Shown here: in pieces, positions 29,513 through 37,761 of the stretch
How positions within the stretch are numbered: the stretch's first letter is position 1
How the letters are laid out: every line of letters starts with the position of its first letter
Source: Streptomyces varsoviensis
GTDB taxonomy: Bacteria; Actinomycetota; Actinomycetes; Streptomycetales; Streptomycetaceae
Length of the DNA stretch: 64,000 nucleotides
Assembly: GCF_000718635.1 (NCBI RefSeq)
Contig: NZ_JOBF01000004.1
Location: 62,001 to 126,000 of the forward strand
Direction of reading: 5' to 3'
Translations under genes and position numbers: made by a program
The notes under the pieces: generated by a model
What the model saw: only the letters and a program-made list of their open reading frames with translations
What the model was told of the DNA's origin: nothing
Databases searched by the model: none

Positions 29513-31258
29513 ATGGCAGCCACGTCAGCACCACAGGACTCACCGAGCCCTCGGGACCCGCTGGACCCAACCGATCCGCTGGACATCGCCACCGAGGCGA
29601 ACCGCAGCCTCCAGGGCCTCTCCACGGAGCTGACCGCCCGCGTGCCGCGGCTGCTGGAAGCCATGCGGTCGGTCGGCAACGGGCTGGAGCTGCGCACCAC
29701 GCTCGACCGCATCGCGGAGACCGCGGCGGAGCTCGCCGACGCCGAGTACGCCGCGATCGGCGTCATCGACGCCGAGGGCCAAGGGCTGTCGGAATTCATC
29801 ACCTACGGCGTGTCCGAGGAACAGCAGGCGCTGATCGGCGGCCTGCCCGACGGCCGCCGCGGACTCCTCGGCGCCCTCATCCGACGGCCCGAGACGGTCA
29901 TACTCGCCGATCTGACGGCGGACCCGCGCTACGCGGGCTTCCCGCCGAACCACCCGCCGATGCACACCTTCCTGGGGGTCCCGATCAAGGTGCAGGGCGA
30001 GACCTTCGGCAATCTCTACCTCGCCGAGAAGCGCGGCGGCGGGCTGTTCAGCGACGCCGACCTGAACATGGTGCGGGTGCTGGCCACCGAGGCGGGCATC
30101 GCGATCGGCAACGCGCGCGTCTACGAGGAGGGCCGCCAGCGGATGCGCTGGATCGACGGCTCGGTGGCCGTCACCACGGCGCTGCTCTCCGGCAGCGACG
30201 CCGAGGACGCCCTCGTCGTCGTCGCCGAGCAGGCCCGCCGCCTCGCCGACTCGGCCGCGGGCATCGTGCTGCTGCCCGACAACGAGGGCGGCCTGGAGAT
30301 GGTGGCGGTCAGCGCCGACAACGCCGCCGGGCTCCTCGGCACGGTGATACCGCCGCACAGCCCCGTCGTCTCCCAGCTCCTCGCCGGGGAACCGGTGTAC
30401 GTCGACGACTCGGCCACCGACGAACGCATGATCACCGACGCGGCGCCGCTCTTCGGCCCGAGCATGCTGCTGCCGCTCAAGAACGGCGACCGGGTGCTGG
30501 GCACCCTCGCCACGCCCAGGAGCCGCGGCGACCGCAAGTTCACCGACACCGAACGCACCCTCGCGGCCCAGTTCGCCGCGCAGGCCGCGCTCGCGCTCGT
30601 ACTCGCCGACGCGCAGCGCGACCGGGAGCGCCTGGCCGTCTACGAGGACCGCGACCGGATCGCCCGCGACCTGCACGACCTGGTCATCCAGCGGCTGTTC
30701 GCCACCGGGCTGATGCTGGAGAGCGCGCAGCGCAAGGCGATCGTGCCCGACGTGCAGGTCAAGGTCGGGCAGGCCGTGGACGAGCTGGACGTGACGATCC
30801 AGGAGATCCGTACCGCGATCTTCGCGTTGCAGCAGGGGCCGGCGGAGGCCCCCGCGGGGCTGCGCACCCGCGTCCTGCGGGAGATCGGGACGGCCGCCGT
30901 GCCGCTGGGCTTCCAGCCCTCCGCGTCCTTCGTCGGGCCGGTCGACGCGAAGGTCGGCGAGCTGACCGGCAAGAACCTCATCGCCGCGCTGCGGGAGGCG
31001 CTGTCGAACGCCTTCCGGCACGCCGAGGCGTCCCGGATCGAGGTGGTCGTCGACGCGACGGCCAAGCTGCCGGACGGTCGCGACGGGGTGCGGCTCACCG
31101 TCGCCGACGACGGAATCGGCATCCCCGAGGGCGGCCGCCGCAGCGGCCTGAAGAACCTCGCCAAGCGGGCCGAGTCGCTGGGCGGCTCCAGTACGTACGG
31201 CCCGGGGCTCGGGGAGGACGGCGGCGGCTCGCGCGTGGTGTGGGAGGCGCCTCTTTAG
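29513..31258 (+). CDS. GAF-domain sensor histidine kinase (DevS/DosS-like), orphan
   Basis: A 581-residue soluble kinase. Two GAF domains lie at about 55-195 and 210-355. A HisKA_3 dimer domain has the phospho-acceptor His388 in RDRIARDLHDLVIQRLF. The HATPase domain has N-box NAFRHAEA and G-box DDGIGIPEGG. This is the plan of DevS/DosS sensors of oxygen, NO and redox. No response regulator lies next to it. The ATG at 29513 gives MAATSAPQD; ATGs at 29483 and 29489 overlap the end of cydCD. A promoter-like pair (see findings) would make the mRNA start almost at 29513. Its place behind the cyd operon fits redox sensing. Confidence 0.88.
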   Translation: MAATSAPQDSPSPRDPLDPTDPLDIATEANRSLQGLSTELTARVPRLLEAMRSVGNGLELRTTLDRIAETAAELADAEYAAIGVIDAEGQGLSEFITYGVSEEQQALIGGLPDGRRGLLGALIRRPETVILADLTADPRYAGFPPNHPPMHTFLGVPIKVQGETFGNLYLAEKRGGGLFSDADLNMVRVLATEAGIAIGNARVYEEGRQRMRWIDGSVAVTTALLSGSDAEDALVVVAEQARRLADSAAGIVLLPDNEGGLEMVAVSADNAAGLLGTVIPPHSPVVSQLLAGEPVYVDDSATDERMITDAAPLFGPSMLLPLKNGDRVLGTLATPRSRGDRKFTDTERTLAAQFAAQAALALVLADAQRDRERLAVYEDRDRIARDLHDLVIQRLFATGLMLESAQRKAIVPDVQVKVGQAVDELDVTIQEIRTAIFALQQGPAEAPAGLRTRVLREIGTAAVPLGFQPSASFVGPVDAKVGELTGKNLIAALREALSNAFRHAEASRIEVVVDATAKLPDGRDGVRLTVADDGIGIPEGGRRSGLKNLAKRAESLGGSSTYGPGLGEDGGGSRVVWEAPL

Positions 31259-31261
31259 CCG

Positions 31262-31357
31262 CCCGTTCAGGGAGGTCTTCGAGCGCCCATCCAGGGATGC
31301 CCTCGGGCACCCATTCAGGGAGGTCGTCAGGCACCCTTTCAGGGACGTCTCCATGGA
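31262..31357. repeat. Tandem array of four 24-bp units
   Basis: Four units of exactly 24 bp (31262, 31286, 31310, 31334) share the head CCC(A/G/T)TTCAGGGA, with a variable 3' half; unit 2 has ATCC in the head. A weak fifth unit follows to 31381. The array begins directly after the stop of the histidine kinase gene. Read on the minus strand each unit gives an 8-residue word such as DLPEWVPE, but no credible gene contains it. A near-palindrome CTTCTTTAAAAGAAG follows at 31392-31406. Confidence 0.85.
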
Positions 31358-31504
31358 CACCTATATGGACGCCCTGAGGCAAAAGCGGGCCCTTCTTTAA
31401 AAGAAGAGGCCGGGTTCGGCCGGGAACGCCTCCATGGGGCGGCCGTTGCGCCAATCGGTCCTCTGCGCGAGCGGTCGGGCACGTGCCGGGAAACGATCCC
31501 AAGC

Positions 31505-32701
31505 ATGCGATGCTCCCACCGTCGTCCCGTGCGTCTCCTCCGTCCCCTACGCCCCTTTCGGCCGGGCCGTATCCGCCGTCCCCTCCGGCTCGGCCGCCGG
31601 CCCCGCGGCCGTCCCGGCAGCCCGTGGCCTTGGAGCCGCCGGCCGCGTCCCCTCGGCGCCCTGTGCGCGCTCGGCCTGGTCCTGGCCGGGCTGATCTCGC
31701 TCACCGGCCCCGGCCCCACCGCCGCGCTGAGCGCCCCTCAGCTCATGGCGCGGGCCAGCTCCGAGGTGCTGCGGCTGGAGGCGGCGGCGCAGAGCGCCAA
31801 GGCTGGCTACGAGCAGGGGCGGAGCGTGGAGCGGGCGCAGCGGCTGCGGTCGGCGCGGCTCGCGGTGATGCTGCGGGACCGCCGGGCCGCGGCGGCGGCG
31901 CTGCGCGAGGAGACGGCGGCGCTCGCACGTGAGCGGCGCGGCCTGCGGGCCCTGAGCGCCGACGTCCGCGTACCGGCCTGGGGCGGCCCCTGGGAGCTGC
32001 TGCACCGTCAGGCGGCGGTGCGGCAGCGCGCGGACGGCCTGCAGCGCATGACGGGCGAAACGCGCCGCATGAGCGCGAAGCTGGCCGCCGAGGAGCGGGT
32101 GGCGACCGCCGCCTGGCACGCACTGACCCAGCGGACCGCGCGGCTGCGCGGCCGGGAGCAGCGCGCCGAGCGGCGGCTGGAGACGGCGCGCGGCGCGCTG
32201 CGCTGGATGGCGGCGGCGGCCTCGGCCAACGGCAAGTGCGGCGCGCTGCCGCGCCCCGCGGCGGCGGGCTCGTCCGCCGTCTCGCTCGCCGCGGGCGTGG
32301 GCTGGACGCGGCCCGTGGCGTCGTACGAGCTGTCCGCGGGCTTCGGCGGCTCGGGCTCGCGCTGGGCGAAGGGCCACACCGGGCAGGACTTCGCGGTACC
32401 GGTCGGCACGCCCGTACGGGCCATCGGCGCGGGCACGGTCGTCTCGGTCGGCTGCGGGGACGCCTTCGGCATCAGCGCGGTGATCCGGCACCCGGGGGGC
32501 TGGTACACGCAGTACGCCCATCTGTCGGCGCTCTATGTGGCGCGGGGCACGCGGGTGCGGGCCGGCGACTGGATCGGGCTGTCCGGCTCGACCGGCAACT
32601 CCACCGGCCCCCACCTGCACTTCGAGGTGCGGAAGGGGCCCGAGTACGGGACGGCCGTCGATCCGGTGGCATGGCTGAAGGCGCGCGGCGTGCGGTTGTG
32701 A
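31505..32701 (+). CDS. M23-family peptidase (LytM/peptidoglycan hydrolase)
   Basis: The 398-residue protein has an Arg-rich start, one membrane or signal helix (about 49-68, LGALCALGLVLAGLISL) and an alpha-helical coiled-coil region to about 250. A LytM domain ends the protein. Zinc and catalytic motifs are GHTGQDFAVP (about 296-305), the YTQYAHLSAL block and HLHFEV (about 373). Such enzymes cut peptide cross-links in the cell wall or act as NlpD-like activators. The start is uncertain; no strong ribosome site precedes the ATG, and the long Arg-rich leader suggests a later GTG near 31529 is possible. Confidence 0.85.
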   Translation: MRCSHRRPVRLLRPLRPFRPGRIRRPLRLGRRPRGRPGSPWPWSRRPRPLGALCALGLVLAGLISLTGPGPTAALSAPQLMARASSEVLRLEAAAQSAKAGYEQGRSVERAQRLRSARLAVMLRDRRAAAAALREETAALARERRGLRALSADVRVPAWGGPWELLHRQAAVRQRADGLQRMTGETRRMSAKLAAEERVATAAWHALTQRTARLRGREQRAERRLETARGALRWMAAAASANGKCGALPRPAAAGSSAVSLAAGVGWTRPVASYELSAGFGGSGSRWAKGHTGQDFAVPVGTPVRAIGAGTVVSVGCGDAFGISAVIRHPGGWYTQYAHLSALYVARGTRVRAGDWIGLSGSTGNSTGPHLHFEVRKGPEYGTAVDPVAWLKARGVRL

Positions 32702-33152
32702 CGGGCGTGCGGTGTGCGGCTGGGACAGGCCGGCGGCCGGGCCGCCGGGGCAGCGTGCGGTGTGCGGCTGTGGAAGGCGTGCGGAGGTGAAGGCGCGCGG
32801 CGGCTGGGAAGGACGTGTGGGGCGGCTGGGTCAGGCGTGCCGCGTGCGCTTGTGACAGGCGTGCGGCTGTGAAATAGGCCCGGCGGCCCGGTTTATTTCG
32901 CTCATGTCGGCTGAAGGGGCGTGCTTTACGGCGGCGTCGGTGACCGGGGAACGTGGGTGACGCGGTGCCGGGAGCGTGTTCCACGGCCGAGGAGGCGCGG
33001 CGTATGGCTGAAGCGCCGGCTCCTCCCGCCGGCCGCGCGTCGAAGGCGTGCGATCGGGACATGGACACCGGTACGGCGCGCCATGGACGCCGGGGCACGG
33101 CATCCGACGAGGCACGGCCGGCGGGACGCGCCCGGCCGGACGAGGAGACCGC
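32702..33152. other. Intergenic region with degenerate GTGCGG repeats
   Basis: The 450 bp between the M23 peptidase and the glutamine-synthetase-like gene begin with about 180 bp of loose repeats of GGCGTGCGGTGTGCGGCTG and GCGTGCGGCTGTGA words. A lower-GC patch follows (TTTATTTCGCTCATG, 32901-32915) and may hold the promoter of the next operon. No gene is seen. Confidence 0.55.
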
Positions 33153-34544
33153 ATGGCTGACGACAGCACCACGGAGGCACGCACCGCCGAACAGCGGCCG
33201 ACGCCCCGCCAGGAGGCGGCGCGGCTCACCGCCGAGGGCGTCCACGTCATCGCGCTCACCTGGGTCGACAACGCGGGCATCACCCGGGTCAAGACCGTGC
33301 CGACCGCCCGGCTCGCGGCCGTCGCGGAGCGCGGCGTGGGCATGTCGCCCATCTTCGACGTCTACACCTGCGACGACTACATCACCGCCTCCCCGCACGT
33401 CGGCGGCCCCGACGGTGATCTGCGGCTCATCCCCGACCTCCGCCGGCTGACCGTGCTCGCCGCCCAGCCGGGCTGGGCCTGGGCGCCCGTGGACCGCTAC
33501 GGCCAGGACGGCACCCCGTACGCCTGCTGCCAGCGGCAGTTCGCCCGCCGGATGGCGGAGCGGGCCGCCGAAGCCGGCTTCGAGGTGCGGATGGGGTTCG
33601 AGACGGAGTGGGCGGTCTCCCGGCCCGCGCCCGACGGCGCGTTCGACGCCGCCTGCGCGGGGCCGGCCTACGGCATGACGCGGATCGTCGAACTCTCCGA
33701 CTACGTCCGGGCCGTCGCCGAGGCCCTGGCCGCCCAGGGCATCGAGGTGCACCAGATCCACCCCGAGTACGGGGCGGGCCAGTTCGAGGTGTCCACCGCG
33801 CCCGCCGACCCGGTGGGCGCCGCGGACGAGGTGGTGCTCGTCCGCGAGACCGTACGGGCCGTCTCCGCGCGGCACGGCCTGCGCGTCACCTTCGCGCCCG
33901 TCGCCCTGGCCGGGGAGGTCGGCACCGGCTGCCATCTGCACTTCAGCCTCGGCCGGAACGGACGCAGCCTGCACCGCGAGAGCGGCGCGCCGTACGGGCT
34001 CGACCCGGCGGCCGTCGCGTTCCTCGGGGGCGTCCTGGACGCCCTGCCGGCCCTGTCCGCCGTCGGCGCCCCCTCGCCCGCCAGTTACCTGCGGCTGAGG
34101 CCCTCCCAGTGGGCGGGTGCCTACCGCTGCTGGGGAGTGGAGAACCGGGAGGCGGCGCTGCGGCTGGTGCGGGGCGTCTGGGACGACCCGGACGGCGGCA
34201 ACGCGGAGATCAAGTGCGTGGACGCCGCGGCCAACCCGTACCTGCTCGCCGGATCGGTCATCGCCGAGGGCCTGAACGGCGTCGCCACCGGCGCGAAACT
34301 GCCGCCGCCGGTCGTCGGCGACCCGGGGGCGCTCAGCGAAGCGGAACGCCGCGAGCGCGCCATCGACCAGCTCCCCTCGACGCTCACCGAAGCCACCGAC
34401 CTTTTCGAGCGACAAGAAGTACTGCGCGACGCGATGGGAGACGTCCTCCATGGGGCGCTCGTCGCCGTGCGGCGGGCGGAAGCGGAACGGAGCGCGGGCC
34501 GCGCCCCGGAGGAGGTCGTGGCCGCGACCCGCTGGCGGTACTGA
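33153..34544 (+). CDS. Glutamine-synthetase-like gamma-glutamyl ligase (FluG C-half type)
   Basis: A 463-residue member of the glutamine synthetase superfamily. Blocks in order are GFETEWAV (about 149, metal glutamates), HPEYGAGQFEVS (about 204), GTGCHLHFSL (about 258) and the ATP/glutamate part SYLRLRPSQWAGAYRCWGVENREAALR (cited here as SYLRLRPSQW and GVENREAALR, about 310-335). It lacks the length and adenylylation loop of the true housekeeping GlnA. It probably joins glutamate to an amine. GACGAGGAG supports the ATG at 33153. Its stop overlaps the next start (TGATG), and that neighbour is an amidohydrolase. Confidence 0.9.
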   Translation: MADDSTTEARTAEQRPTPRQEAARLTAEGVHVIALTWVDNAGITRVKTVPTARLAAVAERGVGMSPIFDVYTCDDYITASPHVGGPDGDLRLIPDLRRLTVLAAQPGWAWAPVDRYGQDGTPYACCQRQFARRMAERAAEAGFEVRMGFETEWAVSRPAPDGAFDAACAGPAYGMTRIVELSDYVRAVAEALAAQGIEVHQIHPEYGAGQFEVSTAPADPVGAADEVVLVRETVRAVSARHGLRVTFAPVALAGEVGTGCHLHFSLGRNGRSLHRESGAPYGLDPAAVAFLGGVLDALPALSAVGAPSPASYLRLRPSQWAGAYRCWGVENREAALRLVRGVWDDPDGGNAEIKCVDAAANPYLLAGSVIAEGLNGVATGAKLPPPVVGDPGALSEAERRERAIDQLPSTLTEATDLFERQEVLRDAMGDVLHGALVAVRRAEAERSAGRAPEEVVAATRWRY

Positions 34545-35698
34545 TGGCCTGGCTGCCGCTGCCGCCGCTGGTCGACCACCACTGCCACGGCGTGCTCCGG
34601 GGGGAGCTGGACGCCCGTGCCTTCGAGAGCCACCTCACCGAGTCGGACGCGCCCGCTCCGCCGGGCACCACCTTCTTCGACACCCAGACGGGCTTCGCGG
34701 TGCGGCGCTGGTGCCCGCCGCTGCTCGGCCTGGAGCCGCACTGTCCGCCCGCCGCCTATCTCGCGCGCCGCCGCGAGCTGGGCCCGTACAAGAGCCGCAA
34801 GGCGCTGCTGCGGGGGACCGGGATCGGCGCCTACCTCGTCGACACCGGGCTGCCCGGCGACCTCACCGGCCCCGACGAGCTGGCGGGCGCCGGGGGCGGC
34901 ACGGCCCGCGAGATCGTCCGCCTGGAGACGCTGGCGGAGCGGATCGCGGACGGCCTGCCCCGGGGACCTGCCGCGCGGGCCCCGGGGGACGCCGCCCCCG
35001 CCTTCGTCGCGGGCGTCGAGGAGGCCGTGCGGGCGGCGGCCCGTACGGCCGTGGGCTTCAAATCCGTCGCCGCCTACCGCCACGGGCTGGCGCTCGCCCC
35101 CGAGCCGCCCGCCCCGTACGCGGTCCACACGGCCGCCCGCGCCTGGCTGACGGGCCGCCGCGCGGGCGACCGGGTCACCGATCCGGTGCTCCTGCGCCAT
35201 CTGCTGTGGCTGGCGGTGGCCACCGGGCTGCCGCTGCAACTGCACACCGGCTTCGGCGACCCCGACCTGCGGCTCGACCGCGCGGACCCGGTGCTGCTCA
35301 CGGACTTCGTACGGGCCACAGCCGGCGCCGGCGGCCCCCTGGTCCTGCTGCACGGCTACCCGTACCACCGCCAGGCCGCCTACCTCGCCAACGTCTTCCC
35401 GCACGTCTACGCCGACGTCGGGCTGTCCCTCACCCACACGGGGACGCGCGCCGAGGCGGTCCTGGCCGAGTTTCTGGAGCTGGCGCCGTTCGGCAAGCTG
35501 CTCTTCTCCACCGACGCCTACGGACTGCCGGAGCTGTACGTCGTCGGCGCCGAGCTGTTCCGTACGGCGCTGCGCGCGCTGCTGGGCCGCTGGGTCGAGG
35601 ACGGCGCGTGGTCGGCGCCGGACGCCGAGCGGGTCGCCGCCCTCATCGCCGCCCGCAACGCGCGGCGCGTGTACGGGCTGGAATGCGTACGGGGCTGA
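34544..35698 (+). CDS. Amidohydrolase (TIM-barrel, FluG N-half type)
   Basis: A 384-residue Amidohydrolase_2-type protein. The metal motif HxH is H13-C-H15 in LVDHHCHGVL. Further ligands are the histidines of LQLHTGFGD and LLHGYPYH and the aspartate of FSTDAYGLPE. Such enzymes hydrolyse or decarboxylate small amides and acids. It starts on the last base of the previous gene's stop (TGATG), so the two are translated as a unit. Fungal FluG and plant nodulin/FluG proteins carry exactly these two domains fused, so both halves probably act on one metabolite. Confidence 0.88.
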   Translation: MAWLPLPPLVDHHCHGVLRGELDARAFESHLTESDAPAPPGTTFFDTQTGFAVRRWCPPLLGLEPHCPPAAYLARRRELGPYKSRKALLRGTGIGAYLVDTGLPGDLTGPDELAGAGGGTAREIVRLETLAERIADGLPRGPAARAPGDAAPAFVAGVEEAVRAAARTAVGFKSVAAYRHGLALAPEPPAPYAVHTAARAWLTGRRAGDRVTDPVLLRHLLWLAVATGLPLQLHTGFGDPDLRLDRADPVLLTDFVRATAGAGGPLVLLHGYPYHRQAAYLANVFPHVYADVGLSLTHTGTRAEAVLAEFLELAPFGKLLFSTDAYGLPELYVVGAELFRTALRALLGRWVEDGAWSAPDAERVAALIAARNARRVYGLECVRG

Positions 35699-35746
35699 AC
35701 CGGCGGCCGGGGGCCGTACCTGATACCCGGAGCCGGCTCACCTGCC

Positions 35747-36622
35747 TCAGGCGGCGATGATCCGCTCTATGACGGCCGCGACGCCGTCCTCGTTGTTGGC
35801 GGCGGCGTGGCGCGGCGTCGCGGCCAGCACCTCGGGGTGCGCGTTGGCCATCGCGTACCCGGTCCCCGCCCAACTGAGCATTTCCAGATCGTTGGGCATA
35901 TCGCCGAACGCCACCACTTCCTGCGGCGCGATCCCGCGCTCGGCACAGCAGCGGGCCAGAGTGCTGGCCTTGCTGACGCCGAGCGCGCTGATCTCCAGCA
36001 GCGCCGTCGGGCTGGACCGGGTGAACGAGGCGTACTCGCCGCCGACCGTACGGGCGAGGGCGAGGAAGTCGTCCGGGGCGAACTCCGGATGGTGCGCCAG
36101 GAGCTTGAGTATCGGCCCCGGCGACCCGCCCTCCTCCGTCAGAAGCTCCTCCGCCGGGGCGACGACGGCACCCGGGTCCAGATGGAAGGGCGGGTAACTC
36201 GGCTCGTAGTCGATGCCGCTGGTGCGCTCGATGGCGAACGAGGTGCCCGGAGCGGCGTCGCGCAGCGTCCCGACGACGGCCGAGGCGTCCTCGGTCTCCA
36301 GCGGCCGCACCTCGACGAACCGTCCGTCCCCGTGCAGATCCACGACGGCGGCGCCGTTCGCGCAGATCGCCAGCCCATGCCCGTGCACATGGTCGCGGAC
36401 CACATCCATCCAGCGGGCCGGTCGCCCGGTGACGAAGAAGACCTCGATCCCCGCCCGCTCCGCCGCGGCCAGCGCCGCGACCGTACGCTCCGAAACGGAC
36501 TTGTCGTCCCGGAGCAGCGTCCCGTCGAGATCCGTCGCGATCAGCCGGGGCGCGGCCGCCGGCCGCTGCGAGAAGGAAGGCCCTGGCTGCTCGGTCGCTG
36601 AAGTCACGCTCCCCATTCTCAT
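35747..36622 (-). CDS. Cof-type HAD-IIB phosphatase
   Basis: A 291-residue HAD-IIB hydrolase. Motif I is ATDLDGTLLRDD, motif II VTGRP, motif III the lysine of LGVSKASTL, and motif IV FGDMPNDLEML. The inserted cap is type C2B. These enzymes dephosphorylate sugar phosphates, FMN or similar molecules. I start it at the ATG 36622 (MRMGSVTS) because GGGGG lies 5 bp before; ATG 36616 and GTG 36607 are alternatives. It converges on the amidohydrolase gene and is divergent from the LLM oxidoreductase. Confidence 0.88.
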   Translation of the reverse strand: MRMGSVTSATEQPGPSFSQRPAAAPRLIATDLDGTLLRDDKSVSERTVAALAAAERAGIEVFFVTGRPARWMDVVRDHVHGHGLAICANGAAVVDLHGDGRFVEVRPLETEDASAVVGTLRDAAPGTSFAIERTSGIDYEPSYPPFHLDPGAVVAPAEELLTEEGGSPGPILKLLAHHPEFAPDDFLALARTVGGEYASFTRSSPTALLEISALGVSKASTLARCCAERGIAPQEVVAFGDMPNDLEMLSWAGTGYAMANAHPEVLAATPRHAAANNEDGVAAVIERIIAA

Positions 36623-36704
36623 ATACGCCCCCGCATGCGGACGCCACAGAGCCCCCAGCGGCCGCGGACGCCGCGTGCGGTGTGTCACTGCTGGTCACTG
36701 CGGG

Positions 36705-36727
36705 TTGTCAGTGGCACCGCCTACGCT
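36705..36727 (+). promoter_or_regulatory. RecA-NDp (PafBC-type) DNA-damage promoter
   Basis: TTGTCAGTG at 36705-36713, an 8-base spacer, then TACGCT at 36722-36727. This fits the consensus TTGTCRGTG-N8-TANNNT exactly. The motif marks LexA-independent DNA-damage promoters driven by PafBC in mycobacteria and related actinobacteria. The ATG of the LLM gene is at 36735, only 7 bp after the -10, so the message would be leaderless. Confidence 0.8.
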
Positions 36728-36734
36728 CGCGGGC

Positions 36735-37625
36735 ATGCGACTGAGCACTGTGATTCTTCCTCACCGACGCTGGGCCGACGGGGGCCGACAGGCGTGGCAG
36801 CGAGCCGAGGAGCTCGGCTTCGACACCGCGTACACGTACGACCACCTCTCGTGGCGCTCCTTTCGCGACGGGCCGTGGTTCGGCGCGATTCCTACGTTGA
36901 CCGCGGCGGCCGCCGTCACCTCGGGCATGCGGCTGGGCACCCTGGTCACCTCCCCGAACTTCCGCCATCCGGTCACCCTCGCCAAGGAGCTCATCTCCCT
37001 CGACGACATCTCCGGCGGGCGCGTCACGCTGGGCATCGGGGCCGGGGGCTCCGGGTTCGACGCGACCGCGCTGGGCCAGGAGGCGTGGACGCCGCGGGAG
37101 CGGGCGGACCGCTTCGGCGAGTTCGTGCCGCTGCTCGACTCCCTGCTCAGCCAGGACGTCGTGACCTACGAGGGCACGTTCTACTCGGCGCACGAGGTGC
37201 GCAACATCCCCGGCTGCCTCCAGCGGCCGAGACTGCCCTTCGCCGTCGCCGCGACCGGGCCGCGCGGCATGGAGCTCGCCGCGCGGTACGGGCAGGCGTG
37301 GGTGACCACCGGGGACCCGAAGCTCTTCGAGACGGGCACGCCGGCCGAGTCCCGGGCGGCCATCGCCCGGCAGGCGGAGCGGCTGGACGCGGCGTGCGAG
37401 GCCGTGGGCCGCGAGGGCGCCGCCCCGCGCAAGATTTTGCTGACCGGCTTCACGCCGGACCGGCCGCTGGCGTCCTTCGAGGCGTTCGTCGACTTCGCGG
37501 GCGACTACGCCGATCTGGGCTTCGACGAGATCGTGGTGCACTGGCCGATCCCCGACTCCTTCTTCGAGGCGGACCACGCCGTCTTCGAGAAGATCGCGAC
37601 AGAGGCGGTGGCGCAGCTCCCCTGA
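36735..37625 (+). CDS. LLM-class flavin-dependent oxidoreductase
   Basis: A 296-residue TIM-barrel luciferase-like monooxygenase. Visible blocks are MRLSTVILPHRRW, YTYDHLSWRSF, TSPNFRHPVTLAKELISLDDISGGRVTLGIGAG (cited as TSPNFRHPVTLAKEL and SGGRVTLGIGAG) and VAATGPRGMELAARYG. Partners are FMN or F420; the actinobacterial branch often uses F420. The substrate is unknown. The ATG at 36735 lies directly downstream of a DNA-damage-type promoter and has no ribosome site, as expected of a leaderless message. Confidence 0.88.
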   Translation: MRLSTVILPHRRWADGGRQAWQRAEELGFDTAYTYDHLSWRSFRDGPWFGAIPTLTAAAAVTSGMRLGTLVTSPNFRHPVTLAKELISLDDISGGRVTLGIGAGGSGFDATALGQEAWTPRERADRFGEFVPLLDSLLSQDVVTYEGTFYSAHEVRNIPGCLQRPRLPFAVAATGPRGMELAARYGQAWVTTGDPKLFETGTPAESRAAIARQAERLDAACEAVGREGAAPRKILLTGFTPDRPLASFEAFVDFAGDYADLGFDEIVVHWPIPDSFFEADHAVFEKIATEAVAQLP

Positions 37626-37761
37626 GCCCATCCCGGGTCGCGATATTCCGGTTCGCGGTGCTCCTCACACCGTCCCTTATCCCGCTGATAACCGTTCCAG
37701 GGGGACAATCGAGGGAGAGGCACGGCGGGGGGCACGGTCCACAGAGCCTTGGAGGTTCCCC

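Noticed and set aside
31262..31381. CRISPR-like array
   Set aside because: The units are head-to-tail without spacers and vary in their 3' halves; no cas genes. The same applies to 58206-58275 and 61447-61532.
31095..31502. Minus-strand frame containing an 8-residue repeat (DLPEWVPE type)
   Set aside because: The repeat is simply the 24-bp DNA array read in one frame; flanking residues are Arg/Pro-rich shadow of the kinase gene and there is no ribosome site.
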